Source: Hyphomicrobium_A sp963812795
GTDB taxonomy: Bacteria > Pseudomonadota > Alphaproteobacteria > Rhizobiales > Hyphomicrobiaceae
Direction of reading: 5' to 3'
Assembly: GCA_963812795.1 (NCBI GenBank)
Contig: CAWEWG010000013.1
Span: 248,001 to 312,000, forward strand
Length of the DNA: 64,000 nucleotides
The notes under the pieces are model-generated. The model had not been told where the DNA came from. It saw only the letters and a program-made list of their open reading frames with translations, and did no database searches. Position 1 is the stretch's first letter; each line of letters starts with the position of its first letter. Below, in pieces: positions 48,022 through 56,855 of the stretch. The position numbers were made by a program, and so were the translations under genes.

Positions 48022-48684
48022 GTGTGCAATCTGTACTCGATGACCCGCAATCCAGAGGCCGTGCGACGCCTCTTCCGCGTCCGGCACAACCGCGCCGCTT
48101 CGTTCGAACCAAAGAATGCGTACTTTCCTGGCTACGATGCACCGATCATCCGCACGGCAGTAGACGGCGAGCGCGAACTAGTCATGGCGAGCTGGGGGTT
48201 CGTGCTTCTTCAAAATGGGAAGGCACCACGACGCGTCAGCAACGTGCGAGACGACAAGCTGCTGACCAGTTCGTTTTGGAAGAACTCGTTTGACCAGCGC
48301 CGTTGTTTAGTGCCTGCATCGTCCTATTGCGAACCCAAAGGAGAGAAGCCAGCGACGTGGCATTGGTTCGCGCTCAACGGCGACGAGGACCGGCCGTTGT
48401 TCGCGTTCCCCGGGATTTGGCGACGCTACAATGGTCCGCTGAAGAAGGATGGGCCGAACGTCGATGCCGAGGTGTTTGCGTTCATGACGACAGAGCCGAA
48501 CCAACTGACGGCCAGCATCAATCACGAGCGCATGCCTGTTCTGCTATCCACTGACGAGCAGTGCGAGACGTGGTTGAAGGGAACGGCGAAGGAAGCCTAC
48601 GCGCTCGCTCGCTCGTTCCCCGCGGAGCAAATGCGGATTGTACAGAGCGGTGATGACAAGGAAGATCTGCTGAAGGCGGCGTGA
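48022..48684 (+). CDS. SRAP (YedK/HMCES) family DNA-protein crosslink protein
   Basis: 220 residues from the GTG at 48022, giving MCNLYSMTRNPEAVRRLF. The family needs Cys2 as N-terminal nucleophile after Met removal, so this start is required. FPGYDAPIIR, WGFVLLQ, RRCLVPASSYCEPKG and the His in SINHERMPVLL complete the active site. It binds abasic sites in single-stranded DNA to form a stable thiazolidine link. The same frame is open into the upstream TPR gene, but a fused protein would lack the free Cys. Confidence 0.88.
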   Translation: MCNLYSMTRNPEAVRRLFRVRHNRAASFEPKNAYFPGYDAPIIRTAVDGERELVMASWGFVLLQNGKAPRRVSNVRDDKLLTSSFWKNSFDQRRCLVPASSYCEPKGEKPATWHWFALNGDEDRPLFAFPGIWRRYNGPLKKDGPNVDAEVFAFMTTEPNQLTASINHERMPVLLSTDEQCETWLKGTAKEAYALARSFPAEQMRIVQSGDDKEDLLKAA

Positions 48685-48710
48685 CGCGGTGCTGACCACG
48701 TGAGGCATTG

Positions 48711-49022
48711 ATGTATGGGGTGCGAACAGAGCAGACGAGTTGCCGGCGTCGAGTAGGCTTGCTCGCGTTGGCAATGGCTGTCCTCCCTCTCGCCGGCACG
48801 GTCCCAGGTCTCACCCAAGCTCCCGAAAGTGACGAGAGGCCCAGCATGGAGAGCCTGTTGAAGGAAGGCTGGCAGATCGCCGGCTATACGGGCGCCGATG
48901 ATGGCTATTCGGCTTTCATTCTCCTCCGCCACCCCAACCAGAACCATCTCGTCCAATGCCGTGCGGGCTATGACGTGACGCGCGAGAAGCGAGTGCAGAC
49001 CAATTGCTACAAGCTGCACTGA
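48711..49022 (+). CDS. Small secreted hypothetical protein
   Basis: 103 residues from the ATG at 48711. Hydrophobic leader VGLLALAMAVLPLAGTVPGL, then a small domain (LLKEGWQIAGYTGADDGYSA, FILLRHPNQNHLVQCRAGYD) with two Cys that may form a disulfide. A similar GWxIxGY domain occurs in many secreted rhizobial proteins; no function is known. Confidence 0.6.
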   Translation: MYGVRTEQTSCRRRVGLLALAMAVLPLAGTVPGLTQAPESDERPSMESLLKEGWQIAGYTGADDGYSAFILLRHPNQNHLVQCRAGYDVTREKRVQTNCYKLH

Positions 49023-49096
49023 CGAGATGAGTGAAGCAGCATGATGCTTGTGGGAACTTTGTGTGTTACTCCCGCAGCTCAATCGGAGGAAGAACG

Positions 49097-49483
49097 ATGA
49101 ATAAAATCGCCATCGCCCTGTTGCTGGGCACCTTCAGCTTAGGAGCATGCGGTCAAAGCAGTACGTCGGCCCTCAAAGCACTCGATCCCGACAACGATGG
49201 CACCATCGACCTGGCGGAGGCCCAAGCCGGTGCAACAAAGAAGTTTGCCAAGCTGAACCCCGACAATGATGGCACCCTCGACGCCAAGGAGCTGAGCGGC
49301 GTTCTAGACGAGGCTGCCATCAAGGCCGCCGATCCGGACAACGACGGAACGCTGGACGCAAAGGAATACGCTGCGGTGGTCGAGGCGAAGTTCAAGGCTG
49401 CCAATCCGGATAACGACGGCACGATTGATCAGAAAGAGTTGGACAGCCCTGCTGGTCAGGAACTGCTGAAACTCATTAACTGA
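49097..49483 (+). CDS. EF-hand lipoprotein with four near-identical calcium loops
   Basis: 128 residues from the ATG at 49097 (GGAGGAAGAACG upstream). Lipobox LGAC after MNKIAIALLLGTFSL. Four loops follow: DPDNDGTIDLAE, NPDNDGTLDAKE, DPDNDGTLDAKE and NPDNDGTIDQKE, with acidic residues at loop positions 1, 3, 5 and 12, and Asn at position 1 of loops 2 and 4. This predicts calcium binding at the outer surface or periplasm. The loops lie about 30 residues apart and probably arose by internal duplication. Confidence 0.88.
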   Translation: MNKIAIALLLGTFSLGACGQSSTSALKALDPDNDGTIDLAEAQAGATKKFAKLNPDNDGTLDAKELSGVLDEAAIKAADPDNDGTLDAKEYAAVVEAKFKAANPDNDGTIDQKELDSPAGQELLKLIN

Positions 49484-49492
49484 TTTAGAGGA

Positions 49493-49522
49493 CCTGGCGG
49501 TGACGTAGTGTCACCGTCAGGA
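49493..49522. terminator. Hairpin between convergent EF-hand and H-NS genes
   Basis: CCTGGCGGTGAC and GTCACCGTCAGG form a 12-bp stem with one mismatch around GTAGT. There is no T-tract on the plus strand. Confidence 0.5.
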
Positions 49523-49534
49523 ACATAACCCAGA

Positions 49535-49852
49535 TCAGATTTTGAAGCTGTCGAGCTTCGAACCCTTCTTCGCGGCATCGACTAACCAGTTTGGCTTGCG
49601 CCCGCGACCCGTCCACGTTTGCGAAATGTCCTTTGGATTGCGGTACTTGGCTACGCCGCTGCCTTTCGGTGATCCGCGCTTGCCGAAAAGCTCCTTGATA
49701 TCGAAACCGGCTTTCTCGGCCATCGCTCTGAGCTGTTCTTTGGTCGCTTGTGCGTCTTCCGCTCGCTTAGCCGCAATAGCTTCTTCTACGCGCTCTTGAA
49801 GGGCGATAAGCTGCGCATACGAGAGTTTAACCAACCCATTCGATCCGGCCAT
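49535..49852 (-). CDS. H-NS family nucleoid-associated protein
   Basis: 105 residues from the ATG at 49852 (GGAGG 7 nt upstream). An N-terminal coiled-coil (LIALQERVEEAIAAKRAEDA) is followed by the C-terminal DNA-binding motif YRNPKDISQTWTGRGRKPNW, the HvrA/H-NS AT-hook-like signature. It should bind A+T-rich DNA and silence foreign genes, which fits its place in an accessory region. Confidence 0.92.
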   Translation of the reverse strand: MAGSNGLVKLSYAQLIALQERVEEAIAAKRAEDAQATKEQLRAMAEKAGFDIKELFGKRGSPKGSGVAKYRNPKDISQTWTGRGRKPNWLVDAAKKGSKLDSFKI

Positions 49853-50718
49853 CGTTTTTTCCTCCGACGAATTTCGCCAAACACATAACGCGAAAGAAGT
49901 GGAGAGAACAGTGAAATGCATTAATCAGTGCCAGTTGGCAGCGGCAACGGTAAGCTGAAACCTGCAAGGTGTCATGGCATTCGCGATCTGCCGCCACGAG
50001 ATAGATAGCTGAGCCAAGCGTGCACGCGCTAACTCAATGTCCTTCTCGCCGAGCTTTACGACCACGGCCGTGGTCGAGTTCTCTAACAGAGATTGTCTTC
50101 AATAATTCAGTCACGTCCACAAGGTACGGCTCGTTCAAAGGCAACTCAACGGTGCGCGCTCTAACTTCGGCACCTATCTTGGCCGCCCACTCCGGGAGTT
50201 TCCTTTCGCGCATGGCATGCCTTTCAAGGCGCTAACTGTGCGCGTGCGGGTGGGTTCCATTAAATGTGGGACATCATCGGCCCAGCGAAACGATATATAC
50301 GAAGGCACCCTAGATGGTCTCTGGCGCCATCCGTTGTTTGGGGCAGACCAGAGTCGAAGAGGCGGATGGCTCGGCGCGTGCTCGTATGAGCCGCAGTGGG
50401 GATTGAGCGTCCGGCATGACGTAGGACAGGGCCTCTTCGACGTGCCCATTGCTTCTTTCCAGCTCCGGCTAATGCCGAAAGAAGAGTGCCTAAATGTCGC
50501 GCAGTTTCCTTTAACTACCTGATACAGCGTAATATTTAATGCCGGAGTTTATCTCGCAGCTGCGAAATCAACTTGCTTTATCCACAGGCCGTCAGTACAC
50601 AACCGACTATGCGCCAGGACCTCATGGTCCGGTAAATCAGACCCGGCCAAAACATTGATCCCGCATCAGAAACCATCTGAGGCGCAGTGTCTGCATTGCA
50701 CAATTTTAGGAGAGCAAG
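49853..50718. other. Intergenic region between H-NS and phasin genes
   Basis: About 870 bp with no convincing gene. Short open frames lack ribosome-binding sites and protein-like composition. The segment before 50719 should hold the phasin promoter; an AGGAG ribosome-binding site lies at about 50709. Confidence 0.4.
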
Positions 50719-51168
50719 TTGACCGCTCAGCACACCACTTTCACTAACGTGTTTGATGGCCAGGCCATTCAAATCCCGCAGCAACTTCAATCCGCAATCG
50801 TGAACGGGGTCGGCAAGAGCCGAGAGTCGTTCGACAAGGCGACAGAATATGCCAGGGCAAACATGAAAACCGTTGAGACGTTTGTCTCAGCAGCCCAGAC
50901 GAGCAGCAAGCAGATCGGCGAGAAGGTGCTCGGCAACGCCGAGACGAACGCCAAGGCCGCGTTTGAGGCGGCCGCAACGCTTGCGGGTGCAAAGACACTC
51001 CCGGAGCTTGCCCGCTTGCAGGCCAACTTCGTTCAGCAGCAGCTGCAGGTAATGACCGCACAGAACCAGGAGCTTTTTCAGCTCTCTACGCAGCTTGTCC
51101 AGCAGACGTTCGCCAACTTCAACTCTGCATTCGCGAAGAGCTTCGGGCAGTTTAAGAACAACCGCTAG
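50719..51168 (+). CDS. Phasin family protein
   Basis: 149 residues from a TTG at 50719 with AGGAG upstream. The Phasin_2 domain is shown by VNGVGKSRESFDKATEYARA, TVETFVSAAQTSSKQIGEKV and LPELARLQANFVQQQLQVMT. Phasins coat polyhydroxyalkanoate granules; related members act as stress chaperones. No PHA synthesis genes are in the window. Confidence 0.9.
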   Translation: MTAQHTTFTNVFDGQAIQIPQQLQSAIVNGVGKSRESFDKATEYARANMKTVETFVSAAQTSSKQIGEKVLGNAETNAKAAFEAAATLAGAKTLPELARLQANFVQQQLQVMTAQNQELFQLSTQLVQQTFANFNSAFAKSFGQFKNNR

Positions 51169-51270
51169 TCGAAGCTCCCCTGTCGCTGGTGGCGCTACGG
51201 TCGCTCGCAGGGCCTCCGCGCACCCGACGGTGCTGGCACGGACCTCTGGCTTCACTCACGCTCTCGTGCA

Positions 51271-51302
51271 CCCCGGCGCTCTCGGCGTCGGGGCTTTCTT
51301 TC
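51271..51302 (+). terminator. Probable terminator downstream of the phasin gene
   Basis: CCCCGGCG and CGTCGGGG form the outer stem of a GC hairpin, followed by CTTTCTTTC. It lies about 100 nt after the stop. Confidence 0.6.
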
Positions 51303-51520
51303 GCCTGCGATTGTCGCGCGCCCGCGACCTGGTGCGGACGGAAACCAACGGCGTCGTGCGTGCGAAAACTCGTTATCTATTTTGCCAGCGCAGCGTCGAA
51401 CATAATCTGTCGCCACGGCGTCTGCGGAAACAGAATAAAAATAGTACAGCGATGTTAGCAGCTTACAATCGGTTCGTTACGAATTGTAAATTCTCTAACG
51501 AGCTGCGCCTCCCGTGGCGA

Positions 51521-51638
51521 AGTCCGCTGTTAGATGTGAAGCGGACGTTCGCAACGACGCAGCCGACGTCCGCTTTTGACCCTTAGCTGACGTTGCCGCG
51601 CTTCAGCGCTTGCGTCCGCTTCTGGCCCCTTAGCGGAC
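51521..51638. repeat. Dispersed palindromic repeat, cluster A (three units)
   Basis: Units at about 51521-51549, 51566-51593 and 51613-51638. Each has half-sites GTCCGCT and AGCNGAC (or AGCGGAC) around a TGACCC or TGGCCC core, except the first, which has a different core. They lie between the phasin gene and the end of the GGDEF-EAL gene. Confidence 0.75.
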
Positions 51639-51722
51639 CCAGTCGCGAGTTCATGCTTTAGTCAGCTGCCCCCATGCTGAGATTGACTGCGATGTACAGA
51701 TCCCGTTACGTCAGTTCCGTCA

Positions 51723-53648
51723 TCAGCCGTCAGCTGAAGATGATCTTCGGACCTGCGGTCTCGATGCCGTTTGTTTCCCGTCAACGCGCAACATGGCGCG
51801 GCAGCCTGCTATCGCGGCTTTGACCTCGCCCGCTGGGACGGGCTTACTGAAATAGAAGCCCTGCACCTCTTCGCATCCCGCAAGGGTAACGGAGCCCAAT
51901 TGATCAAGCGTCTCGACCCCTTCGGCGACCGTGCTCATCTGCATCTGCTTCGCGAGTCCGGCAACCGCATGGATAATGGCGATGCAGTCCTTGCGCTTCG
52001 GGTTGTCGAGGTCGGCAATGAACGAACGATCGATCTTGATCTTATCGAACGGAAAGCTGCGCAAATAGCTGAGCGAGGCGTAAGCCGTACCGAAATCGTC
52101 GAGCGCGAATTTGACGCCGAACGATCGCAGCCTGTGCAGCAGCTTATGCGTCTTTGGGTCATCGCGTAGCAGCACGCTCTCCGTGATCTCGAGTTCCAAG
52201 CGATCGGGGCTGAGCCCGGAAAAGTTGAGCGCGTCTTTGACATCCTTGAAGAGATCGCCGTGTTCAAACTGTACGGAAGAGAGGTTGACGGTGACCTTGA
52301 TGCGCTCGGGCCACGTCGCGGCTTCCTGACAGGCCTGCTTCAGCGCCCACGCGCCCATCTCCACGATCAGACCAGTCTGCTCGGCGAGGGAAATGAAGGT
52401 GCTGGGCGGAACCATTCCAAGCTCCGGATGATGCCACCGCATTAGGGCTTCAAACCCCGAGACCTCGTTTCGCTGCAGCTCGACAATCGGCTGGTAGTAG
52501 AGTTCCAGCTGCCGCTCGGCAATCGCCGAGCGTAGGTCAGCCTCTAAGCTCCGCGGCTGCGCCATCTTCTGATCCAGATCGGGTTTGAAGCAGGCATAGT
52601 TGCCTCGACCCGAGGCTTTGGCGCGATACAAAGCAAGGTCGGCATTCTTCAACAACTCATCAGCATCGCGTCCTTGGCTCGGGGCCAGGACGATACCAAT
52701 GCTGGCGCCGACGCACACTTCACGTCCGAGCACGTGATGCGGCTTACCGATGGTGCGCAGCACACGCTTGGCCAACTTCGCTGCTTGCGTTTCGGTGGTG
52801 ACACCAGATTGGATGATAGCGAACTCGTCGCCGCCGAGTCTCGCGACGACATCGGGCCCGCGCAATATCTCCCGCAAACGTTTGGCGACGCTCTTCAGCA
52901 GCGCATCGCCGGCAGGATGACCGAGCGTGTCGTTGACGGCTTTGAAATGGTCAAGGTCAATCCACAGGAGAGCGAAGCCGTCGCCTGGCTGCAGTCCTTT
53001 AAACCAATCGTCGAGCGTCTCGCGGAAGTGGAAGCGATTGGCGATCTCCGTCATCGTGTCATGCCGCGCCAGCCAGGTGATCTTCTGTTCGGCCTGGCAC
53101 TTCTCGGTGATGTCTTCCTGCAGATCGACCCAACCGCCTTGCGGCATGGGTTGATTGGTGACGAGGATGATCCGCCCGTTTTTGAGATGACGGGTATCGG
53201 AGAAAGACCTGCCACGTGCCAGCTCGGACACATGGTATTCGATCCAGTTGCGCTCCTTTTCGACATCCTCCGGGGTATCCGAGCCGGTCTCGCGCTTAAC
53301 GTGATAGCGCACGATGTCCGCCAGCGGCGTGCCCCGCCGTGTCAGGCGTTCGGGCAAATCGAAAATCTCTCGGTACATTCTGTTGCAGACAATGAGCCGC
53401 TGCTCGGCGTCGAACATGGACAGCCCACGAGCCATATTGTGAAGAGCAATCTCGAACCAACCGTTGAGCTGGTCGATCTCCTTTTTATGCGCGTCAGCCT
53501 CGTCGGTGTTCTCTTTGAGCGCTCCAAGCGCGCGCGCTAAGTCGGTAACGGGCAAAGAGTCGTGGCCTGAATCGGCCGAAGCCCTATGAGTGCGAGACGT
53601 TTTGCACTTTGGTTTAGAAACGCAATTTGCGGAACGGTGCGCAGGCAC
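51723..53648 (-). CDS. PAS-GGDEF-EAL cyclic-di-GMP protein, N-terminally shortened
   Basis: 641 residues from a GTG at 53648. A helical segment (DLARALGALKENTDEADAHK) resembles the end of a HAMP domain. The PAS domain follows (about 60-180), then GGDEF (195-360; motif RLGGDEFAI intact) and EAL (375-615; EALMRW, DDFGTAYASLSYLR and KIDRSFI present). The two catalytic motifs suggest diguanylate cyclase and phosphodiesterase capacity. Related proteins have transmembrane helices before the HAMP, which are absent here, so this copy is probably cytosolic. The next upstream in-frame stop is at about 53720. Confidence 0.9.
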   Translation of the reverse strand: MPAHRSANCVSKPKCKTSRTHRASADSGHDSLPVTDLARALGALKENTDEADAHKKEIDQLNGWFEIALHNMARGLSMFDAEQRLIVCNRMYREIFDLPERLTRRGTPLADIVRYHVKRETGSDTPEDVEKERNWIEYHVSELARGRSFSDTRHLKNGRIILVTNQPMPQGGWVDLQEDITEKCQAEQKITWLARHDTMTEIANRFHFRETLDDWFKGLQPGDGFALLWIDLDHFKAVNDTLGHPAGDALLKSVAKRLREILRGPDVVARLGGDEFAIIQSGVTTETQAAKLAKRVLRTIGKPHHVLGREVCVGASIGIVLAPSQGRDADELLKNADLALYRAKASGRGNYACFKPDLDQKMAQPRSLEADLRSAIAERQLELYYQPIVELQRNEVSGFEALMRWHHPELGMVPPSTFISLAEQTGLIVEMGAWALKQACQEAATWPERIKVTVNLSSVQFEHGDLFKDVKDALNFSGLSPDRLELEITESVLLRDDPKTHKLLHRLRSFGVKFALDDFGTAYASLSYLRSFPFDKIKIDRSFIADLDNPKRKDCIAIIHAVAGLAKQMQMSTVAEGVETLDQLGSVTLAGCEEVQGFYFSKPVPAGEVKAAIAGCRAMLRVDGKQTASRPQVRRSSSADG

Positions 53649-53763
53649 GACGAATTTCCCCAGGCCAGAATAAGATCCTTCCGACCGTACGTTAATCAGG
53701 TAACGGATGATCTAATTGCGCCCTGGGCCTGTTTTGGGACGGCTGTAAGGGCTGTCCTCACAA

Positions 53764-53791
53764 TATCGGCTTGTGATCCGAAGTGGACATG
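53764..53791. repeat. Degenerate copy of the palindromic repeat
   Basis: TCGGCTTGTGATCCGAAGTG then GACATG keeps the core spacing of the dispersed repeat with mutated half-sites. It lies in the divergent promoter region of the two GGDEF-EAL genes. Confidence 0.45.
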
Positions 53792-53942
53792 ACGGCTCGT
53801 GTGACCGTCAAATGGGCTGCAGTCAATCGGCGGAACTCAGCATTTATTTTACCTTAATGCATAAGCGGTCGGTTTGGACACTGATGATGTAACAATACGT
53901 TAAACGACATCCGCACACGGTCATCTGACACTTTTAAATGGT

Positions 53943-56411
53943 GTGAGGGACATGTACCGCGTTCTTGCGTGCCTAACGAACGAACACGATTATTGGCTGG
54001 TAGGTCTTGCGGCCGTCGTCTGCATCGCGACCGCCCTCACGTCCTTCCGAATGTATTCTATCGCTTGTGCTAGCCAAGGCGGCCGCAGAGTAGTCTTAGC
54101 CATAATCACCGGAGTCTGTACGGGCTCAGGTATCTGGGCGACGCACTTTGTCGCTATGCTTGCCTACCGAGGTGGGCTGCCGACGTACTACGAACCCGTC
54201 GCAACATTGGCATCGCTGCTCGTCGCCATTGGTGTGGCGGCCTGCGGCTTTGCGTTGGCTGCTCGGGGCGACCGCTGGTCGGTAGGTTTCGGTGGGGCCG
54301 TCGTGGGGATCGCGATTGGCGTCATGCACTATGCGGGCATGCACGCGCTACTCATTCCCGGCAATCTCAGTTGGGACGAGTCGCTGATCATCGCCTCATT
54401 AGTGTTCGGCGTTGTGTTTTCGGCTGCCGCTATGCTGGCCTTCCACCACAAAACCGGAATCGCGGCGATTGCCTCCGCAAGTGGCCTCCTCACACTGGCA
54501 ATCTGCGGCCTACACTTCACGGCGATGGGCGCGGTAACAATCCAGCCCGACCCGACCGTTGCGTTCCAAGGCTTCGGCATCAATCGCGTGGAACTGGCGC
54601 TTGCTGTGGCTGCCGTCACCTCCATCGTCTTACTCACTGCTCTCGCGGCTGCAGCCGTCCAAAAAACAAACCTTCGCTGCGAGGCGGTACTGCGTGAACA
54701 GAATTTGCTATTTGAAGTCGCCTTGCACCATCTTCCTGTCGGCCTATCGATGTTCGACAGCGAGCAGCGCTTGATTATGTGCAATCCCGCCTATCGCAGG
54801 CTTTACGATCTTGCCGACAATCTATCTTGCAAGGGAGCAAGCTTCTCAGACATCGTTTTCGACTACGTGAGGCGCGGCGGAAGCGACGATACCACACGCA
54901 TTGACAACGCAGGCAACTGGATTGCGGAACACGTCTCTAAACTCCGGCTTGGCAAAGTTTTCACCGAGACCGTGCGTCTTCCCGACGGCCGCAGCATTTT
55001 TAAGAAAGTAAGCCCCATCGCAGGTGGCGGATGGGTCGATCTTCAGGAGGACATCACCGCCGTTCAACACTCGGGCGAAAAAATCGAATGGCTCGCGCGT
55101 CACGACCCATTGACCGCTATCGCGAACCGCTTTCAATTCCGCGAGCGGCTCGAGCACCAGTTTGAATGCTACGATCCACGGCTCGGCTTCGCCCTGCACT
55201 GGATCGATCTTGATCACTTCAAAGAGATCAACGACCAGTACGGCCATCAGGTTGGTGACGGTTATTTAAAGAGCGTGGCCAAGCGTCTGGCGACAAGTTT
55301 GCGCGCGGGCGATCTTGTCGGTCGCCTCGGCGGTGATGAGTTTGCCATCCTGCAGGTGGGCGGCGGCCGCAAAGATCTCGCAGAGCAGTTTGCAGCTCGC
55401 ATCTTGAAAAACATCAGCCAACCGCACGACGTTCTTGGCCACAAGCTCGACGCTGGCGCCAGTATCGGCATCGCCCTGGCGCCACAACACGGCCAAGATC
55501 CAGACCACCTCTTCGCAAGCGCCGATGCCGCGCTCTACTATGCCAAGCTGAATGGTCGTGGAGCCGCCGTCGTTTATGAACCTGCCTGCGCCGAAGCTGC
55601 TTCGCCGCCCAATCCACTCAAGGGCGAGCTTCAACGGCTGGTCGAACGTGATGAGCTCGTGCTGCACTACCAGCCCATCGTCGACCTTCGCGAAAAGCGC
55701 GTTTCAGGCTTTGAAGCGCTGATGCGCTGGAAGCATCCCAGCCGCGGCATGATACCCCCTTCCGAATTCATTGGCCTGGCCGAGACGACGGGGGACATCG
55801 TGTCGATGGGAACCTGGGCTCTTAAGCAGGCCTGCATGGACGCCAAAAGCTGGCCCGAAACTATCAAAGTCTCGGTCAATCTTTCGGCGGTGCAGATCGA
55901 GAAATGCGATCTCTATGAAGTCGTCTTCGACGCGCTCACAGCAGCGAGCCTCGAGCCTCAGCGGTTGCAACTGGAAATCACAGAAAGTGTGCTGATGCAC
56001 GACAGCGTGCGCACGCAAGCGACCTTGCGCAAGCTAAATAACCTCGGTGTTACCGTTGCACTTGACGACTTTGGCACGTGTTTCGCGACGCTCAACTACT
56101 TGCGGAGCTTCCCATTCAAAAAGGTCAAGATCGACCGCAGTTTCGTGCACGATGTAACCGAGCATCACGATAGACTTGTGATTGTGCGGTCGCTCGCCGA
56201 TCTGGCATCCGAACTCAACATCAAATCAGTGGCCGAAGGTGTAGAGACGGCAGCGGAGTTCACGGCCGTCAGTTTGGCGGGCTACGACGAGGCCCAAGGT
56301 TTTTACTTCAGTCTTCCTGTCCCAGCGCGCGCCCTTCAGCGCACGATCGCCCAGTGTGCCGCGAAGTTCGAGATCCCCAAGACCTGCGACGACAACAAGA
56401 CGGCGGCGTAG
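53943..56411 (+). CDS. MHYT-PAS-GGDEF-EAL cyclic-di-GMP protein
   Basis: 822 residues from the GTG at 53943; ATG at 53952 is an alternative. The membrane MHYT domain (about 15-230) has its repeated motifs in THFVAMLAY, GVMHYAGMHAL and LHFTAMGAV, residues thought to bind copper or sense gases. PAS (255-375), GGDEF (390-550, RLGGDEFAI) and EAL (565-805, EALMRW, DDFGTCFATLNYLR) follow. From the PAS domain on it is similar to the divergent gene at 51723-53648, so the two are paralogues. Confidence 0.92.
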   Translation: MRDMYRVLACLTNEHDYWLVGLAAVVCIATALTSFRMYSIACASQGGRRVVLAIITGVCTGSGIWATHFVAMLAYRGGLPTYYEPVATLASLLVAIGVAACGFALAARGDRWSVGFGGAVVGIAIGVMHYAGMHALLIPGNLSWDESLIIASLVFGVVFSAAAMLAFHHKTGIAAIASASGLLTLAICGLHFTAMGAVTIQPDPTVAFQGFGINRVELALAVAAVTSIVLLTALAAAAVQKTNLRCEAVLREQNLLFEVALHHLPVGLSMFDSEQRLIMCNPAYRRLYDLADNLSCKGASFSDIVFDYVRRGGSDDTTRIDNAGNWIAEHVSKLRLGKVFTETVRLPDGRSIFKKVSPIAGGGWVDLQEDITAVQHSGEKIEWLARHDPLTAIANRFQFRERLEHQFECYDPRLGFALHWIDLDHFKEINDQYGHQVGDGYLKSVAKRLATSLRAGDLVGRLGGDEFAILQVGGGRKDLAEQFAARILKNISQPHDVLGHKLDAGASIGIALAPQHGQDPDHLFASADAALYYAKLNGRGAAVVYEPACAEAASPPNPLKGELQRLVERDELVLHYQPIVDLREKRVSGFEALMRWKHPSRGMIPPSEFIGLAETTGDIVSMGTWALKQACMDAKSWPETIKVSVNLSAVQIEKCDLYEVVFDALTAASLEPQRLQLEITESVLMHDSVRTQATLRKLNNLGVTVALDDFGTCFATLNYLRSFPFKKVKIDRSFVHDVTEHHDRLVIVRSLADLASELNIKSVAEGVETAAEFTAVSLAGYDEAQGFYFSLPVPARALQRTIAQCAAKFEIPKTCDDNKTAA

Positions 56412-56510
56412 CCGTGATTGAGGGCGATGAGCCGTGACGGGGATCGCGGCGGTGAAGCTATCTGCCCAAGACCAAATCCTGCCGTTTGCGTTGCGGCCTC
56501 TTTGCAGGGC

Positions 56511-56720
56511 GATGGCCGCTGTTTTGGGCATAGCTGACATTTTGCAGTGACACGCTCGATGTCCGCTAATGGCCCAAAGCTGACGTCAAGCTCAGGCAGC
56601 CGCGATGTCCGCTACTGACCCTAAGCAGACATCACCACCTTGCGCGGCAGAGTCGGCTTCTGACCCAAAGCTGACGATTAGGCCAGCAACGGCAACGTCC
56701 CCCCTGGCCCTAAGCGGAGG
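56511..56720. repeat. Dispersed palindromic repeat, cluster B (five units)
   Basis: Units at about 56511-56541, 56558-56586, 56604-56633, 56652-56676 and 56694-56720, spaced roughly 45 bp. Half-sites GTCCGCT/AGCNGAC, cores TGGCCC or TGACCC. They fill the gap between the MHYT-GGDEF-EAL gene and the lytic transglycosylase-like gene. Confidence 0.8.
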
Positions 56721-56855
56721 TGGCGCTGAACCGCTACGGGTTCTGCTGACCTGCTGAGACCTGTTGTCGGGAGCCGATCGACGAATTAGCATCGAAAACT
56801 GTCGGGGGAGCAGGGATACGAGAAGCTAGCACTAAGGTGGGATCGGAGCCTTGGT

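Noticed and set aside
50217..50522. Plus-strand frame of 101 residues
   Set aside because: No ribosome-binding site, no recognisable pattern and composition typical of non-coding sequence.
56592..56792. Short minus-strand open frame with GSEADSAAQ and GSVADIAAA
   Set aside because: It is a translation of the dispersed palindromic repeat, not a gene.
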